NCBI RefSeq assembly: GCF_001898175.1
Contig: NZ_MKTH01000002.1
Span: 80,097 to 144,096, forward strand
From: Cellulomonas sp. 73-92
Lineage (GTDB): Bacteria; Actinomycetota; Actinomycetes; Actinomycetales; Cellulomonadaceae
Direction of reading: 5' to 3'
Length of the DNA: 64,000 nucleotides
Made by a program: the position numbers and the translations under genes. Positions 1 to 8,559 of the stretch are shown here, in pieces. The notes under the pieces were generated by a model. It worked only from the letters and a program-made list of their open reading frames with translations, ran no database searches and had not been told where the DNA came from. Position 1 is the stretch's first letter; every line of letters starts with the position of its first letter.

Positions 1-1191
1 GCCTCCGCCAACCCCAGGACGGCGGCGATCCGCCGCGTCGCCACCGGGACCGGCGCCACGCTCGTCCTGACGGCAGCCGCCGTCGGGGCCGCCGCCCCTG
101 CGCACGCCGATGCGCACTACACGGTCCAGCGCGGTGACACCGTGAGCCACATCGCGGCCCGCACCGGCGTCTCGGTGGCGAGCATCGCCGCCGCGAACGC
201 GTTGGCGAACCCCTCGTACATCCGCATCGGCCAGGTGCTGACCATCCCCGGCCGCACGACCGCGACCCCCGCGCCGGTGGCGACGCCGGCGCAGCCCACC
301 ACGAGCAGCTACACGGTCGTCCCGGGCGACACGCTGACCGCCATCGCCGCGAGGCTGCACACGACGGTCGCCGCCCTCGTCTCGGCCAACGGCCTCAAGA
401 ACCCCTCGCTGATCCGGATCGGCCAGGTGCTGACCGTTCCCGGCGCGGCTCCGGCGGCCGTCGCCGCGCCGGCGCCCGCGGCATCGGTGCCCACGTCGGT
501 GCCCACGTCGGTCCCCACGTCGGTCCCCACGTCGATCACGACGAGGACGAGCTACACGGTCGCTCGCGGCGACACCCTGAGCGGCATCGCCGCGCGGTAC
601 GGGACGACGGTCGCCGCGATCCAGTCGGCCAACGGGCTGAAGAACGCCTCCTTCATCCGCATCGGACAGGTGCTGTCCGTGCCGGTCACGGCGACCGCCA
701 TCCCGCTCGTCGGGAACTCGTTCGCCGGCCGGACCTACCCGGCGGCCGTCGTGGCCGCCGCCAACGCCAACCGCGCCACGCTCCTGGCGATCGGCGTGCC
801 GACGAAGGACCAGATGCGCGGCCTCGTGGTGACCACGGCGAAGGCGATGGGCGTCGACCCGGCGCTCGCCCTGGCCGTCGCGTACCAGGAGTCGGGCTTC
901 GACCAGTCGCAGGTCTCCCCCGCCAACGCCATCGGCACGATGCAGGTGATCCCCTCGTCCGGGCAGTGGGCGAGCGACCTCGTCGGGCGCCAGCTCAACC
1001 TGCTCGACCCGCGCGACAACGTCACGGCGGGCGTCGTCATCCTCAAGCAGCTGCAGCGCACCAGCCCGGACCTGCCCACCGCGATCGCGGGCTACTACCA
1101 GGGCGCCACCTCCGTGCTGCAGAACGGCATGTACGCGGACACCCGGCAGTACGTCGCCAACGTCCGTGCGCTGATGACGCGCTTCGCCTGA
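1..1191 (+). CDS. Secreted LysM-repeat lytic transglycosylase (5' end outside window)
   Basis: The open frame runs in from the left edge, so the true start is not visible. The first visible residues form a signal-peptide-like stretch (RRVATGTGATLVLTAAAVG, ending near AHA). Three LysM peptidoglycan-binding repeats follow, at about nt 112-252, 309-450 and 550-690, each with the YTV..GDT..IAA core and the IRIGQVL..P ending. The third is preceded by a Pro/Thr/Ser linker made of repeated PTSV units (nt 490-540). The C-terminal part (about nt 820-1180) is an SLT-type lysozyme-like domain: ALAVAYQESGFD carries the expected catalytic Glu, followed by AIGTMQVIP and IAGYYQG. It probably binds and cleaves cell-wall glycan outside the cell. 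The ATG at 142 falls inside the first LysM repeat and is not the start. Confidence 0.85.
   Translation, partial: ASANPRTAAIRRVATGTGATLVLTAAAVGAAAPAHADAHYTVQRGDTVSHIAARTGVSVASIAAANALANPSYIRIGQVLTIPGRTTATPAPVATPAQPTTSSYTVVPGDTLTAIAARLHTTVAALVSANGLKNPSLIRIGQVLTVPGAAPAAVAAPAPAASVPTSVPTSVPTSVPTSITTRTSYTVARGDTLSGIAARYGTTVAAIQSANGLKNASFIRIGQVLSVPVTATAIPLVGNSFAGRTYPAAVVAAANANRATLLAIGVPTKDQMRGLVVTTAKAMGVDPALALAVAYQESGFDQSQVSPANAIGTMQVIPSSGQWASDLVGRQLNLLDPRDNVTAGVVILKQLQRTSPDLPTAIAGYYQGATSVLQNGMYADTRQYVANVRALMTRFA
490..540 (+). repeat. 12-bp tandem repeat coding a PTSV linker
   Basis: About four near-identical copies of a 12-bp unit (CCCACGTCGGTG and variants) encode the flexible (PTSV)n linker between LysM repeats 2 and 3. 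Copy number could vary between strains. Confidence 0.7.
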
Positions 1192-1243
1192 GTCGCGGAC
1201 GTCCGGTCCCGTGCCGCTGCCGGTGCCACGCCGAAGCCCGACC

Positions 1244-1258
1244 TAGACTTCGCCCGTG
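1244..1258 (+). promoter_or_regulatory. Leaderless-type promoter of the PASTA kinase gene
   Basis: TAGACT at 1244-1249 is followed by six bases and then the GTG start at 1256. Transcription would begin at or next to the start codon. No Shine-Dalgarno sequence is present. Confidence 0.55.
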
Positions 1259-3283
1259 GGAACCACCGTCACCGACCCCCTCGTCGGCCGTCTCGTCGAC
1301 GGCCGCTACGAGGTGGTGTCACGCATAGCGCGGGGCGGCATGGCGACCGTCTACCTCGCGATCGACCGGCGGCTGGACCGCGAGGTCGCGCTCAAGGTGA
1401 TGCACCCGCACCTGGCGGAGGGCGCCACCGGCTCGGACTTCGTCGCCCGGTTCCGGCGGGAGGCGCGCACCGCCGCACGCCTGGCGCACCCGGGCCTCGT
1501 GAGCGTCTTCGACCAGGGCGTCGACGGCGACACCAGCTACCTGACCATGGAGTACGTCGACGGCACCACGCTGCGCCGCGAGCTGGCCGAGCAGGGCGCG
1601 CTCACGGTCGGCGGGGCGCTGCGCATGGCCGAGCAGGTGCTCGACGCGCTCGCCGCGGCGCACCGCGCCGGCCTGGTGCACCGCGACATCAAGCCCGAGA
1701 ACGTGCTCATCGACGGGGACGGCCGGGTCAAGCTCGGCGACTTCGGGCTGGCCCGCGCCGTGACCGAGGTGACGTCGACGACGACCGGCACGGTGTTCGG
1801 CACCGTGGCCTACCTCGCCCCCGAGCTCGTAGCACGGGGCGTCACGGACGCCCGCACCGACGTCTACGCCTGCGGCATCCTGCTCTTCGAGACCCTCACC
1901 GGGCGCCAGCCGTTCACCGGCGAGACCCCGCTGCAGGTGGCGTTCCAGCACGTCAACTCCGACATCCCGGCACCGTCGAGCCTGGTGCACTGGCTGCCGA
2001 GCGAGATCGACGAGCTCGTCGGCGCACTGGCAGCGCGCGAGCCCGCCGACCGTCCCGTCGACGCCGGCGCCGCGTTGACGCTGCTCCGCCGCACGCGCTC
2101 GGAGCTGGACGACGAGACGCTCGCGCGCCGTGCGGACGTCCCGCCGACCGTCGTGCTGCCGGCCGCCACGGACCTGGACGTCGACCCCGAGCCCGACGAC
2201 GTGGCGAGCGGCGGGGCCGTCGGCACCGCCAACGGGACGCTCGACCGCGACCAGCACCCGACGACGAGGCTCGACGGGCTCCACGGCACGACCGTCGCCC
2301 TCCCGATCGGCGCCGGTCTCTCGCCCGCGGGGACGAAATCCGGGACGCCCCGTCGGCGCCATCGCGCGCTCGCCGCCGTGATCGCCCTCGTCGTCCTGGC
2401 CGCTGCCGGCGCCGGGACCTGGTGGTACATCAACGTGGGGCCGGGCTCGTACACCAAGGTGCCCGACATGACCATGGGCGTGACGACCGAGAAGGAGGCG
2501 CAGGACCTCCTCACGGCGCAGGGCCTGAACGGCATGGCCGACCCCGAGTTCTCCGACACCGCTCCCAAGGGCACCGTCTTCAAGCTCGACCCCGGCCCCG
2601 GCACGAGCGTGCCCAAGGGCAGCGGCGTCACCTACAGCGTGTCCAAGGGCGTCGACCTCGTGACGATGCCGGACGGCGTCGTCGGCCAGCTTCAGGACAA
2701 GGCCGCCACCGCCCTCAAGGACGCGCAGCTCAACCCGGTGTACGGCCCTCAGCAGTACAGCGACACCGCACCCCTCGGCCAGGTCATCAGCGCCACCGTG
2801 AAGTCGACCGGTCAGCCCGCGACGACCGGCATGCAGGTCAAGCGGGGGTCCGACATCGTCCTCGTCGTGTCCAACGGCCCGGTCCCGACGAAGGTCACCT
2901 CGGTGGTGGGCATGACCGTGCCCGACGCCACGGCACAGCTCGCCACGGACAGCCTCAAGCTCAACGTCGCCGACCAGCAGTTCAACGACACCGTCGCGGC
3001 CGGCCAGATCATCTCCCAGGACCCCGTTTCAGGGGCCGCCGCCCACCACGGCGACACCGTCAACGTCGTGGTGAGCAAGGGCCCGGAGATGATCCCCGTG
3101 CCGAACGTCATCGATATGAAGGTCGACAAAGCGACCCAGACGCTCCAGGCAGCCGGTTTCCAGGTACAGATCGTCAAGCCCTATGGCATCGCGCCGCTCA
3201 ACCGTGTCAGCACCCAGCAGCCAGCTGGAGGCAAGGACCAGACCGCCCCGAAGAACTCGACCATCACGCTCTACGTCGTGTAG
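1256..3283 (+). CDS. PASTA-domain Ser/Thr protein kinase (PknB/PknL type)
   Basis: A membrane Hanks-type kinase that senses muropeptides or lipid II through extracellular PASTA repeats. The kinase domain (about residues 14-280) is intact: glycine loop, ALKVM with the ATP-binding Lys47, HRDIKPEN at 142-149, DFG at 162-164, an activation loop rich in Thr (TSTTTGT) and APE. A juxtamembrane segment leads to one TM helix at about 371-391. Four PASTA repeats fill residues 400-675. The GTG start is set by the leaderless promoter just upstream. Its neighbours downstream are the convergent DAHP synthase and PFK genes. In mycobacteria, from memory, pknL sits close to a class II DAHP synthase gene, so a PknL-like role is plausible. 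That assignment is inference, while the kinase call is firm. Confidence 0.93.
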   Translation: MGTTVTDPLVGRLVDGRYEVVSRIARGGMATVYLAIDRRLDREVALKVMHPHLAEGATGSDFVARFRREARTAARLAHPGLVSVFDQGVDGDTSYLTMEYVDGTTLRRELAEQGALTVGGALRMAEQVLDALAAAHRAGLVHRDIKPENVLIDGDGRVKLGDFGLARAVTEVTSTTTGTVFGTVAYLAPELVARGVTDARTDVYACGILLFETLTGRQPFTGETPLQVAFQHVNSDIPAPSSLVHWLPSEIDELVGALAAREPADRPVDAGAALTLLRRTRSELDDETLARRADVPPTVVLPAATDLDVDPEPDDVASGGAVGTANGTLDRDQHPTTRLDGLHGTTVALPIGAGLSPAGTKSGTPRRRHRALAAVIALVVLAAAGAGTWWYINVGPGSYTKVPDMTMGVTTEKEAQDLLTAQGLNGMADPEFSDTAPKGTVFKLDPGPGTSVPKGSGVTYSVSKGVDLVTMPDGVVGQLQDKAATALKDAQLNPVYGPQQYSDTAPLGQVISATVKSTGQPATTGMQVKRGSDIVLVVSNGPVPTKVTSVVGMTVPDATAQLATDSLKLNVADQQFNDTVAAGQIISQDPVSGAAAHHGDTVNVVVSKGPEMIPVPNVIDMKVDKATQTLQAAGFQVQIVKPYGIAPLNRVSTQQPAGGKDQTAPKNSTITLYVV

Positions 3284-3284
3284 A

Positions 3285-3318
3285 CGCAGCCTGCCGGCAA
3301 CAGAGCACGTGGGCTGCG
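3285..3318. terminator. Possible bidirectional terminator between the kinase and DAHP synthase genes
   Basis: CGCAGCC (3285-3291) can pair with GGCTGCG (3312-3318) in the 51-bp gap between convergent genes. The stem is short and there is no T-run, so this is weak. Confidence 0.3.
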
Positions 3319-3334
3319 CCGGCATCGTCTGCGG

Positions 3335-4690
3335 TCACGACCGGCGGAGCAGCTCCACGACCTGGAAGGCCATCTCGAGCGACTGCTGGTGGTTCAGCCG
3401 CGGGTCGACGCGGGTCTCGTACCGGCGCGCGAGTCCCTCGTCGTCGATCTCCTCGGTGCCGCCCAGGACCTCGGTGACGTCGTCGCCGGTGAGCTCGATG
3501 TGCAGGCCGCCGGGGACGGTGCCCAGCTCGCGGTGCACCTCGAAGAACCCGGCCACCTCGTCCATGACGTCGGAGAACCGGCGGGTCTTGTACCCGGAGG
3601 CGGACACGATGCCGTTGCCGTGCATGGGGTCGCACACCCACGTCACCGGCCGGCCGTCGGCCGTCACCTTCTCGACGAGGGCGGGCAGCCGGTCGCGGAC
3701 CTGCCCGGCCCCCATCCGCGTGACGAACGTCAGCCGCCCCGGCTCGCCGTCCGGGTTGAGCCGGTCGATGAGCGCCACCGCGTCGTCGCCCGTCGCCGTG
3801 GGCCCCAGCTTCACGCCCAGCGGGTTGCGCACCCGGGAGAAGAAGTCGATGTGCGCGCCGTCCAGCCGCCGCGTGCGCTCCCCGATCCACAGGAAGTGCG
3901 CCGAGCAGTCGTAGGGCGTTCCGGTGCGGGAGTCGATGCGCGTCAGGGGCCGCTCGTAGTCGAGCAGCAGCCCCTCGTGGCTCGCGTAGAAGTCGACGTG
4001 GCGCAGGGCCTCGAAGTCGGCGCCGCACGCGACCATGAACCGGATCGCGCGGTCGATCTCGGTGGCGATCTCCTCGTAGCGCGAGTACGCCGGGTTGTTC
4101 GTCATGAACCCGCGGTTCCACCGGTGCGCCTCGAGCAGCGACGCGAAGCCGCCGGTGGTGAACGCACGGACCAGGTTCAGCGTCGACGCGGACGTGTGGT
4201 ACGCGTCGAGGAGCCGGGTCGGGTCGGGGGTGCGCGCCTCGGGCGTGAACTCCCAGCCGTTGACGATGTCGCCCCGGAACGCCGGCAGCGTCACGCCGTC
4301 GCGGGTCTCGGTGTCCGACGAGCGCGGCTTGGCGTACTGCCCGGCCAACCGACCCATCTTGATGACGGGCAGGCTCGCCCCGTAGGTGAGGATGAGCGCC
4401 ATCTGCAGGACCGTCATCACCTTCTGACGGATCCGGTCGGCGGTCGCCTCCTCGAAGATCTCCGCGCAGTCGCCGCCCTGCAGCAGGAACGCCTCGCCGC
4501 GCCCGGCGGCCGCCAGCTTCGCCTTCAGCTCGTCGGCCTCACCGGCGAAGACCAGCGGCGGCAGTGCGGCCAGCCGCTCCCGCGCCCGGCGCGCCACGTC
4601 CTCGTCGGGCCAGGCGGGCTGCTGGTCCACCGGCAGCCGCCGCCACGCGTCGAGGCCCTCGAGCACGCCGGGCCCGGGCTCGACGCTCAT
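3335..4690 (-). CDS. Class II 3-deoxy-7-phosphoheptulonate (DAHP) synthase
   Basis: Catalyses condensation of phosphoenolpyruvate with erythrose 4-phosphate, the first step of the shikimate pathway. The 451-aa length fits class II (plant/actinobacterial) enzymes. Family landmarks are present: LLQGGDCAE, KMGRLAGQYAKPRS, GDIVNG, ahFLWIGERTR, RNPLGVKLGPT, DPMHGN and GGLHIELTGDDVTE. The ATG at 4690 overlaps the stop of the upstream phosphofructokinase gene as ATGA, so the two are probably translationally coupled. The pairing joins sugar-phosphate metabolism with aromatic synthesis. No separate chorismate mutase or ACT domain is seen. Confidence 0.95.
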   Translation of the reverse strand: MSVEPGPGVLEGLDAWRRLPVDQQPAWPDEDVARRARERLAALPPLVFAGEADELKAKLAAAGRGEAFLLQGGDCAEIFEEATADRIRQKVMTVLQMALILTYGASLPVIKMGRLAGQYAKPRSSDTETRDGVTLPAFRGDIVNGWEFTPEARTPDPTRLLDAYHTSASTLNLVRAFTTGGFASLLEAHRWNRGFMTNNPAYSRYEEIATEIDRAIRFMVACGADFEALRHVDFYASHEGLLLDYERPLTRIDSRTGTPYDCSAHFLWIGERTRRLDGAHIDFFSRVRNPLGVKLGPTATGDDAVALIDRLNPDGEPGRLTFVTRMGAGQVRDRLPALVEKVTADGRPVTWVCDPMHGNGIVSASGYKTRRFSDVMDEVAGFFEVHRELGTVPGGLHIELTGDDVTEVLGGTEEIDDEGLARRYETRVDPRLNHQQSLEMAFQVVELLRRS

Positions 4691-5907
4691 GCGTTCGCGC
4701 CCTCGGCGACCGGCTGCCCGATGTCCTGCAGCAGGGCGCGGAACCAGGCCTGCGTGGTGTCGAACGGCTTGCCGCCGGCGATGCGCGGGAACTCGATGGC
4801 ACGCAGGCGGTCGCCCTGCTCCTCGTCGTGCCCGATCACGCCGGACTCGCCGCGCAGCGCGCACTCGACCGCGAGGTCCGTCATGGACTTGATGAGGCGC
4901 AGGTCCTCGGCGTTCGCGGCCGCGGAACGGGCGAAGTAGCCCGACTTCTGGACCATGACCTTCTCCGCGCCGAGCTTCTTCGCGAACTGCTTGGCGAACC
5001 ACTGGCCCGGGTTGATGGTGTCGAGGCGCACGTGCCCGAACGCGTCGCGCTGGACCTCGTGGCCCGCCGCCTCCAGCTGCGCGACGATCTCGGGCAGCCC
5101 GGCGCCCTCGGACAGGAAGATGTTGACGTTCCCGATCCGGTCCATGACGGCGCGCAGGCGCTTCGCCTCGCCGTCGATGTCGATCGGCAGCTCGGGGACG
5201 AGCACCGCGTGGATGTCCCAGCGCTCGCGCGACAGCCCGATCTCCGGCACCCACTCCTGGGTGTCGAGCCAGCGACGGTACTCGGCGGCGGACGCGGCGG
5301 TCAGCCAGCCGCAGTTGCGGCCCATGACCTCGTGGACGATGAGCATGCGCGGGCCGGAGCGGTGCTCGCCGATGACGTTCTGGGCGAAGCGCGCGGTCTG
5401 CTCCGCCGCGGTCCAGGCGCCCAGGGACTGGCGGATCGGCACCACGTCGTTGTCGATGGTCTTCGGCAGGCCGACGACGGTCAGCTCGTAGCCGTTGTTG
5501 TGCAGGTAGGCCGCGAGATCGGCCGCGGTGGTGTTGGTGTCGTCGCCGCCGATGGTGTGCAGCACGTCGACGCCGTCGGCCTTCAGCTGCTCGGCCGCGA
5601 CCGCCAGCGGGTCCTCACCGGGCTTGACGAGGCCGCGCTTCTCCGCGTCGGCGCGGTTGGTCAGCTTGACGCGGGAGTTGCCGATGGGCGAGCCGCCGAA
5701 CCGGTGGAGCACGCCGGCGTGCTTGCGGACCTCGTCGGACACGACGACCTTCTCGCCGAGCAGCAGGCCGTGGTAGCCGTGCTGGTAGGCGATGATCTCG
5801 ACGTCCGGCGCGATCTCCGTGTACCGCTCGATGAGGCCGCCCACGGCCGAGGAGAGGCACGGGGCGAAGCCGCCCGCAGTGAGCAGAGCGACGCGGCGGA
5901 CGGACAT
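4687..5907 (-). CDS. pfp: Pyrophosphate-dependent 6-phosphofructokinase
   Basis: Phosphorylates fructose 6-phosphate, probably with pyrophosphate in place of ATP. The donor-site motif is GGDD (residues 120-123), where ATP enzymes have GGDG, and the second motif is PKTIDND (about 148-154) rather than PGTIDND. Both are established markers of PPi specificity. Other family blocks: LTAGGFAPCLSSAVGG at the N-terminus and MGRNCGWLTA. The protein is 406 aa. I chose the ATG at 5907 because GAGAGG lies 9-10 nt upstream. A longer frame from 5937 has no such support. The gene ends in an ATGA overlap with the DAHP synthase gene. Confidence 0.92.
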   Translation of the reverse strand: MSVRRVALLTAGGFAPCLSSAVGGLIERYTEIAPDVEIIAYQHGYHGLLLGEKVVVSDEVRKHAGVLHRFGGSPIGNSRVKLTNRADAEKRGLVKPGEDPLAVAAEQLKADGVDVLHTIGGDDTNTTAADLAAYLHNNGYELTVVGLPKTIDNDVVPIRQSLGAWTAAEQTARFAQNVIGEHRSGPRMLIVHEVMGRNCGWLTAASAAEYRRWLDTQEWVPEIGLSRERWDIHAVLVPELPIDIDGEAKRLRAVMDRIGNVNIFLSEGAGLPEIVAQLEAAGHEVQRDAFGHVRLDTINPGQWFAKQFAKKLGAEKVMVQKSGYFARSAAANAEDLRLIKSMTDLAVECALRGESGVIGHDEEQGDRLRAIEFPRIAGGKPFDTTQAWFRALLQDIGQPVAEGANA

Positions 5908-6012
5908 GTGAGCACACCTCTCGATCGACCAGGACACGCGTGGGGGCGCGACAGCGCGCGCCGATCATCCTAGCCACGCGACCTGCGGCCCTCCCGGGCC
6001 GTCCATCCTGCG

Positions 6013-6849
6013 TCAGGAGGGCTGCTCGGTGCTCTCGTCGACCGCGGGCGAGCCGTCCTCGTGACCCTCGTCCTCGTCCTCGTCGGGCGGCTGCGGCGGC
6101 TCGACGGCGGGGACCGGGCGCCCGCCGGGGGCCACGTGCGCGCCCAGCTCCTCGCCCGCCTCCGCGAGACCCGCCGCGATGCGGGCCTTCATCGTGGCGG
6201 CGTACATGTCGACGTACTCCTGGCCCGAGAGGCTGAGGAGGGCGTACATGATCTCGTCGGTCACCGAGCGGAGGATGAAGCGGTCGTCCTCCAGCCCCTG
6301 GAAGCGGGAGAAGTCCAGCGGCTCGCCGATGACGGTGCCGATCCGCATGATCTTGGGGATCTTGCGGCCGATCGGCTGCGCGATGTTGGTGCCGACCATC
6401 ACCACCGGGATGACGGGCGCCCCGGACTCGAGCGCGAGGCGCGCGACACCGGTCTTGCCGCGGTACATCCGCCCGTCCGGGCTGCGCGTCCCCTCGGGGT
6501 AGATGCCGAAGAGCCCGCCCTCCTGCAGGCGTCGCAGGCCCGTGTTCAGCGCGGCCTCGCCCGCCTTGCCGCCGCCGCGGTCGACCGGGATGGTGCCGAC
6601 GCCGCGCATGAAGCCCGCGACCAGGCGCCCCTTGATGCCCTTGCCCGTGAAGTACTCCTGCTTGCCGATGAACACGATCTCGCGCTCGAGCATCAGGGGC
6701 AGGAAGAAGGAGTCGATCACCGCGAGGTGGTTGCTCGCCAGGATGGCGGGGCCCTCCGTCGGGACGTTCTCGGCACCGCGGACCCAGGGCCGGTACACGA
6801 GCTTGAGCAGGGGTCCGACGAAGATGTGCTTCATCAGCCAGTAGAACAA
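6013..6849 (-). CDS. plsC: 1-acyl-sn-glycerol-3-phosphate acyltransferase
   Basis: Transfers an acyl group to lysophosphatidic acid in phospholipid synthesis at the inner membrane face. The LPLAT signature is complete: NHLAVID (catalytic H41 and D46, an HX4D motif), then GTIPVDR and YPEGTRSPDG (EGTR 119-122) for phosphate binding. The last 50 residues are a low-complexity acidic and proline-rich tail (PPDEDEDEGHED), not part of the fold. A TTG at 6849 is the likely start because GAGGAGG sits 5-6 nt upstream. The first ATG is five codons further in and too far from that site. Confidence 0.92.
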   Translation of the reverse strand: MFYWLMKHIFVGPLLKLVYRPWVRGAENVPTEGPAILASNHLAVIDSFFLPLMLEREIVFIGKQEYFTGKGIKGRLVAGFMRGVGTIPVDRGGGKAGEAALNTGLRRLQEGGLFGIYPEGTRSPDGRMYRGKTGVARLALESGAPVIPVVMVGTNIAQPIGRKIPKIMRIGTVIGEPLDFSRFQGLEDDRFILRSVTDEIMYALLSLSGQEYVDMYAATMKARIAAGLAEAGEELGAHVAPGGRPVPAVEPPQPPDEDEDEGHEDGSPAVDESTEQPS

Positions 6850-6905
6850 GGAGCCCTCCTCGTGCCGCGGCCAGCCCGGGCGACGCGGACTGCTCGGACC
6901 GACTC

Positions 6906-6920
6906 TAGAGTGCCTACATG
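6906..6920 (+). promoter_or_regulatory. Leaderless-type promoter
   Basis: TAGAGT (6906-6911), six bases, then ATG at 6918. Confidence 0.5.
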
Positions 6921-7382
6921 GTCCAGCGACCGGACGACGAGGCCGACCCGCGCGACTTCGACGCGCGCTGGGCCGAGATCGTCGCAGACCTCGGGGAGCC
7001 GGAGGGAGTCGACCTCCCCGCGGCGCAGGCGACGCCGCCGGCCGGTCACGTGGTGCGGGGCGCGGACGAGCGGGTGCTGTCCGGCCGCGACTGGGCCGGC
7101 ACCGACCAGATCGACGCCGCCGAGGAGGCCGTCGACGAGCAGGAGCACTTCGTCCCGCCGGACCCCGGTCCCGTCCTGGGCTCCGACCCGCTGCGGGTGC
7201 TGACCTGGGCCGTCGCGATCGGCGTGCCCGTCCTGTACGTCGTCCTGCTGGTCGCGTGGCACGACCCGCCCGGCTGGCTCGCGCCGGTGGCGGGCGTGGT
7301 GCTGCTCGCCGCCGTCGCCGTGCTCGTCTGGCGCATGCCGCACCGCCGCGACCAGGACTCCGACTCCGGCGCCGTGGTCTGA
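6918..7382 (+). CDS. Small membrane protein of unknown function
   Basis: A 154-aa protein with an acidic, soluble N-terminal half (residues 1-90) and two predicted TM helices (about VLTWAVAIGVPVLYVVLLVAW and LAPVAGVVLLAAVAVLVW) near the C-terminus, so it probably lies in the membrane with most of its mass in the cytoplasm. I do not recognise the family. The gene is divergent from plsC and convergent with the glucokinase gene. The start is supported by the leaderless promoter arrangement. Confidence 0.75.
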   Translation: MVQRPDDEADPRDFDARWAEIVADLGEPEGVDLPAAQATPPAGHVVRGADERVLSGRDWAGTDQIDAAEEAVDEQEHFVPPDPGPVLGSDPLRVLTWAVAIGVPVLYVVLLVAWHDPPGWLAPVAGVVLLAAVAVLVWRMPHRRDQDSDSGAVV

Positions 7383-7422
7383 CGCGGTGGCGGGCGCCGT
7401 TGCCCGCTCGTCAGTCATCGCG

Positions 7423-8367
7423 CTACCGCCGGGCCAGGTCCCCCGCGCCGACGATGCCGGCGTCGTTGCCCATCGAGGCGACCGCGAACCGCGCCTCGGG
7501 ATGGTGCCCGCCCGCGGACAGGTGGGCGCTGAACGCCGCCCGCGCCGGGGCCATCACCAGCTCGCCCGCCGCGGACAGGCCGCCGCCGACGACGAAGAGC
7601 TCGGGGTCCAGCAGGGCCGCGACCGAGGCGGCGCCCTCGCCGACCCACCGGCCGATGGTCGCGAGCAGCTCGACGGCGAGCTCGTCGCCCTCCTCCGCCG
7701 CGGACGTCACGTGGTGGCCGGAGATCTTGCGCCACTTGCCGCCGGCAAGCTCGATGATCCGGGCCGCGCGGTCGGGACGCGTCTGGGCGACCGCCTGCGC
7801 GTCGCGCACCAGGGCGCTGCCCGAGACGTACTGCTCCCAGCAGCCCATCTGCCCGCACCCGCAGTAGTGCCCGTCAGGCACCACCCGCATGTGGCCGATC
7901 TCGGCCGCCACGCCCCAGCGGCCGCGCAGCAGGATGCCGCCGGAGACGATCGCGCCGCCCAGGCCGGTGCCCAGCGTCAGGGTGACCATGTCGTCGACGT
8001 CGCGCGCGACCCCGAACTGGAACTCGGCCCAGCCGGCCGCGTTGGCGTCGTTCTCGACGACGATCGGCACGTCCGTCCGCAGCGCCGTGGCGACGGCCCC
8101 ACGCAGGTCGTGGTCACGCCAGGGCAGGTTGGGCGTGAAGCTGACGGTGGCGCGGTCGGCGCTGACGAAGCCCGGCGCCGCCAGGCCGATCGCGCCCACC
8201 TCGTGGTCGGCCATGAGCTCGCGGCACACGTCGACCACGCCCAGGTCGACGCTGTGCGCATCCGTGGCGTCGGTGTCCCGACGGGTCTGGGCGAGGATCG
8301 AGCCGTCGGTGTCGACGACCCCTGCGGCGATCTTCGTCCCGCCGATGTCCACGCCGATCGCCAGCAT
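7423..8367 (-). CDS. glk: ROK-family glucokinase
   Basis: Phosphorylates glucose in the cytoplasm, feeding glycolysis. The ROK fold is clear: DIGGTKIAAGVVD at the N-terminus (phosphate-binding DxGGT), ENDANAAGWAE carrying the catalytic Asp, GTGLGGAIV, EIGHMRV and the zinc-binding CGCGQMGCWEQY cluster. The 314-aa length is normal. No N-terminal helix-turn-helix is present, so it is a kinase and not a ROK repressor. AAGGAG lies about 11 nt upstream of the ATG. Confidence 0.92.
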   Translation of the reverse strand: MLAIGVDIGGTKIAAGVVDTDGSILAQTRRDTDATDAHSVDLGVVDVCRELMADHEVGAIGLAAPGFVSADRATVSFTPNLPWRDHDLRGAVATALRTDVPIVVENDANAAGWAEFQFGVARDVDDMVTLTLGTGLGGAIVSGGILLRGRWGVAAEIGHMRVVPDGHYCGCGQMGCWEQYVSGSALVRDAQAVAQTRPDRAARIIELAGGKWRKISGHHVTSAAEEGDELAVELLATIGRWVGEGAASVAALLDPELFVVGGGLSAAGELVMAPARAAFSAHLSAGGHHPEARFAVASMGNDAGIVGAGDLARR

Positions 8368-8559
8368 CGTCAGCGGTCTCCTTCGTCCACGCGCGTGCGC
8401 CCCGAGCGGGCGCAGCCGCCCTACGCTAGCGCCCGGCCGCGCCCCTCGGGCGAGCCCATGGAGCGGAACACGCGGGCATACCCGGGACGTTGAGTACAGG
8501 GAATAGGCCGAAGGTCCCGTATCCTCTGCATACGTCGTTGCCTGCCGATGGAGTCAGCC

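Noticed and set aside
8485..8520. GGGACGTTGAGTAC upstream of the acyl-CoA ligase as a further DosR box
   Set aside because: Only the first half matches and the second half is unrelated to the palindrome.
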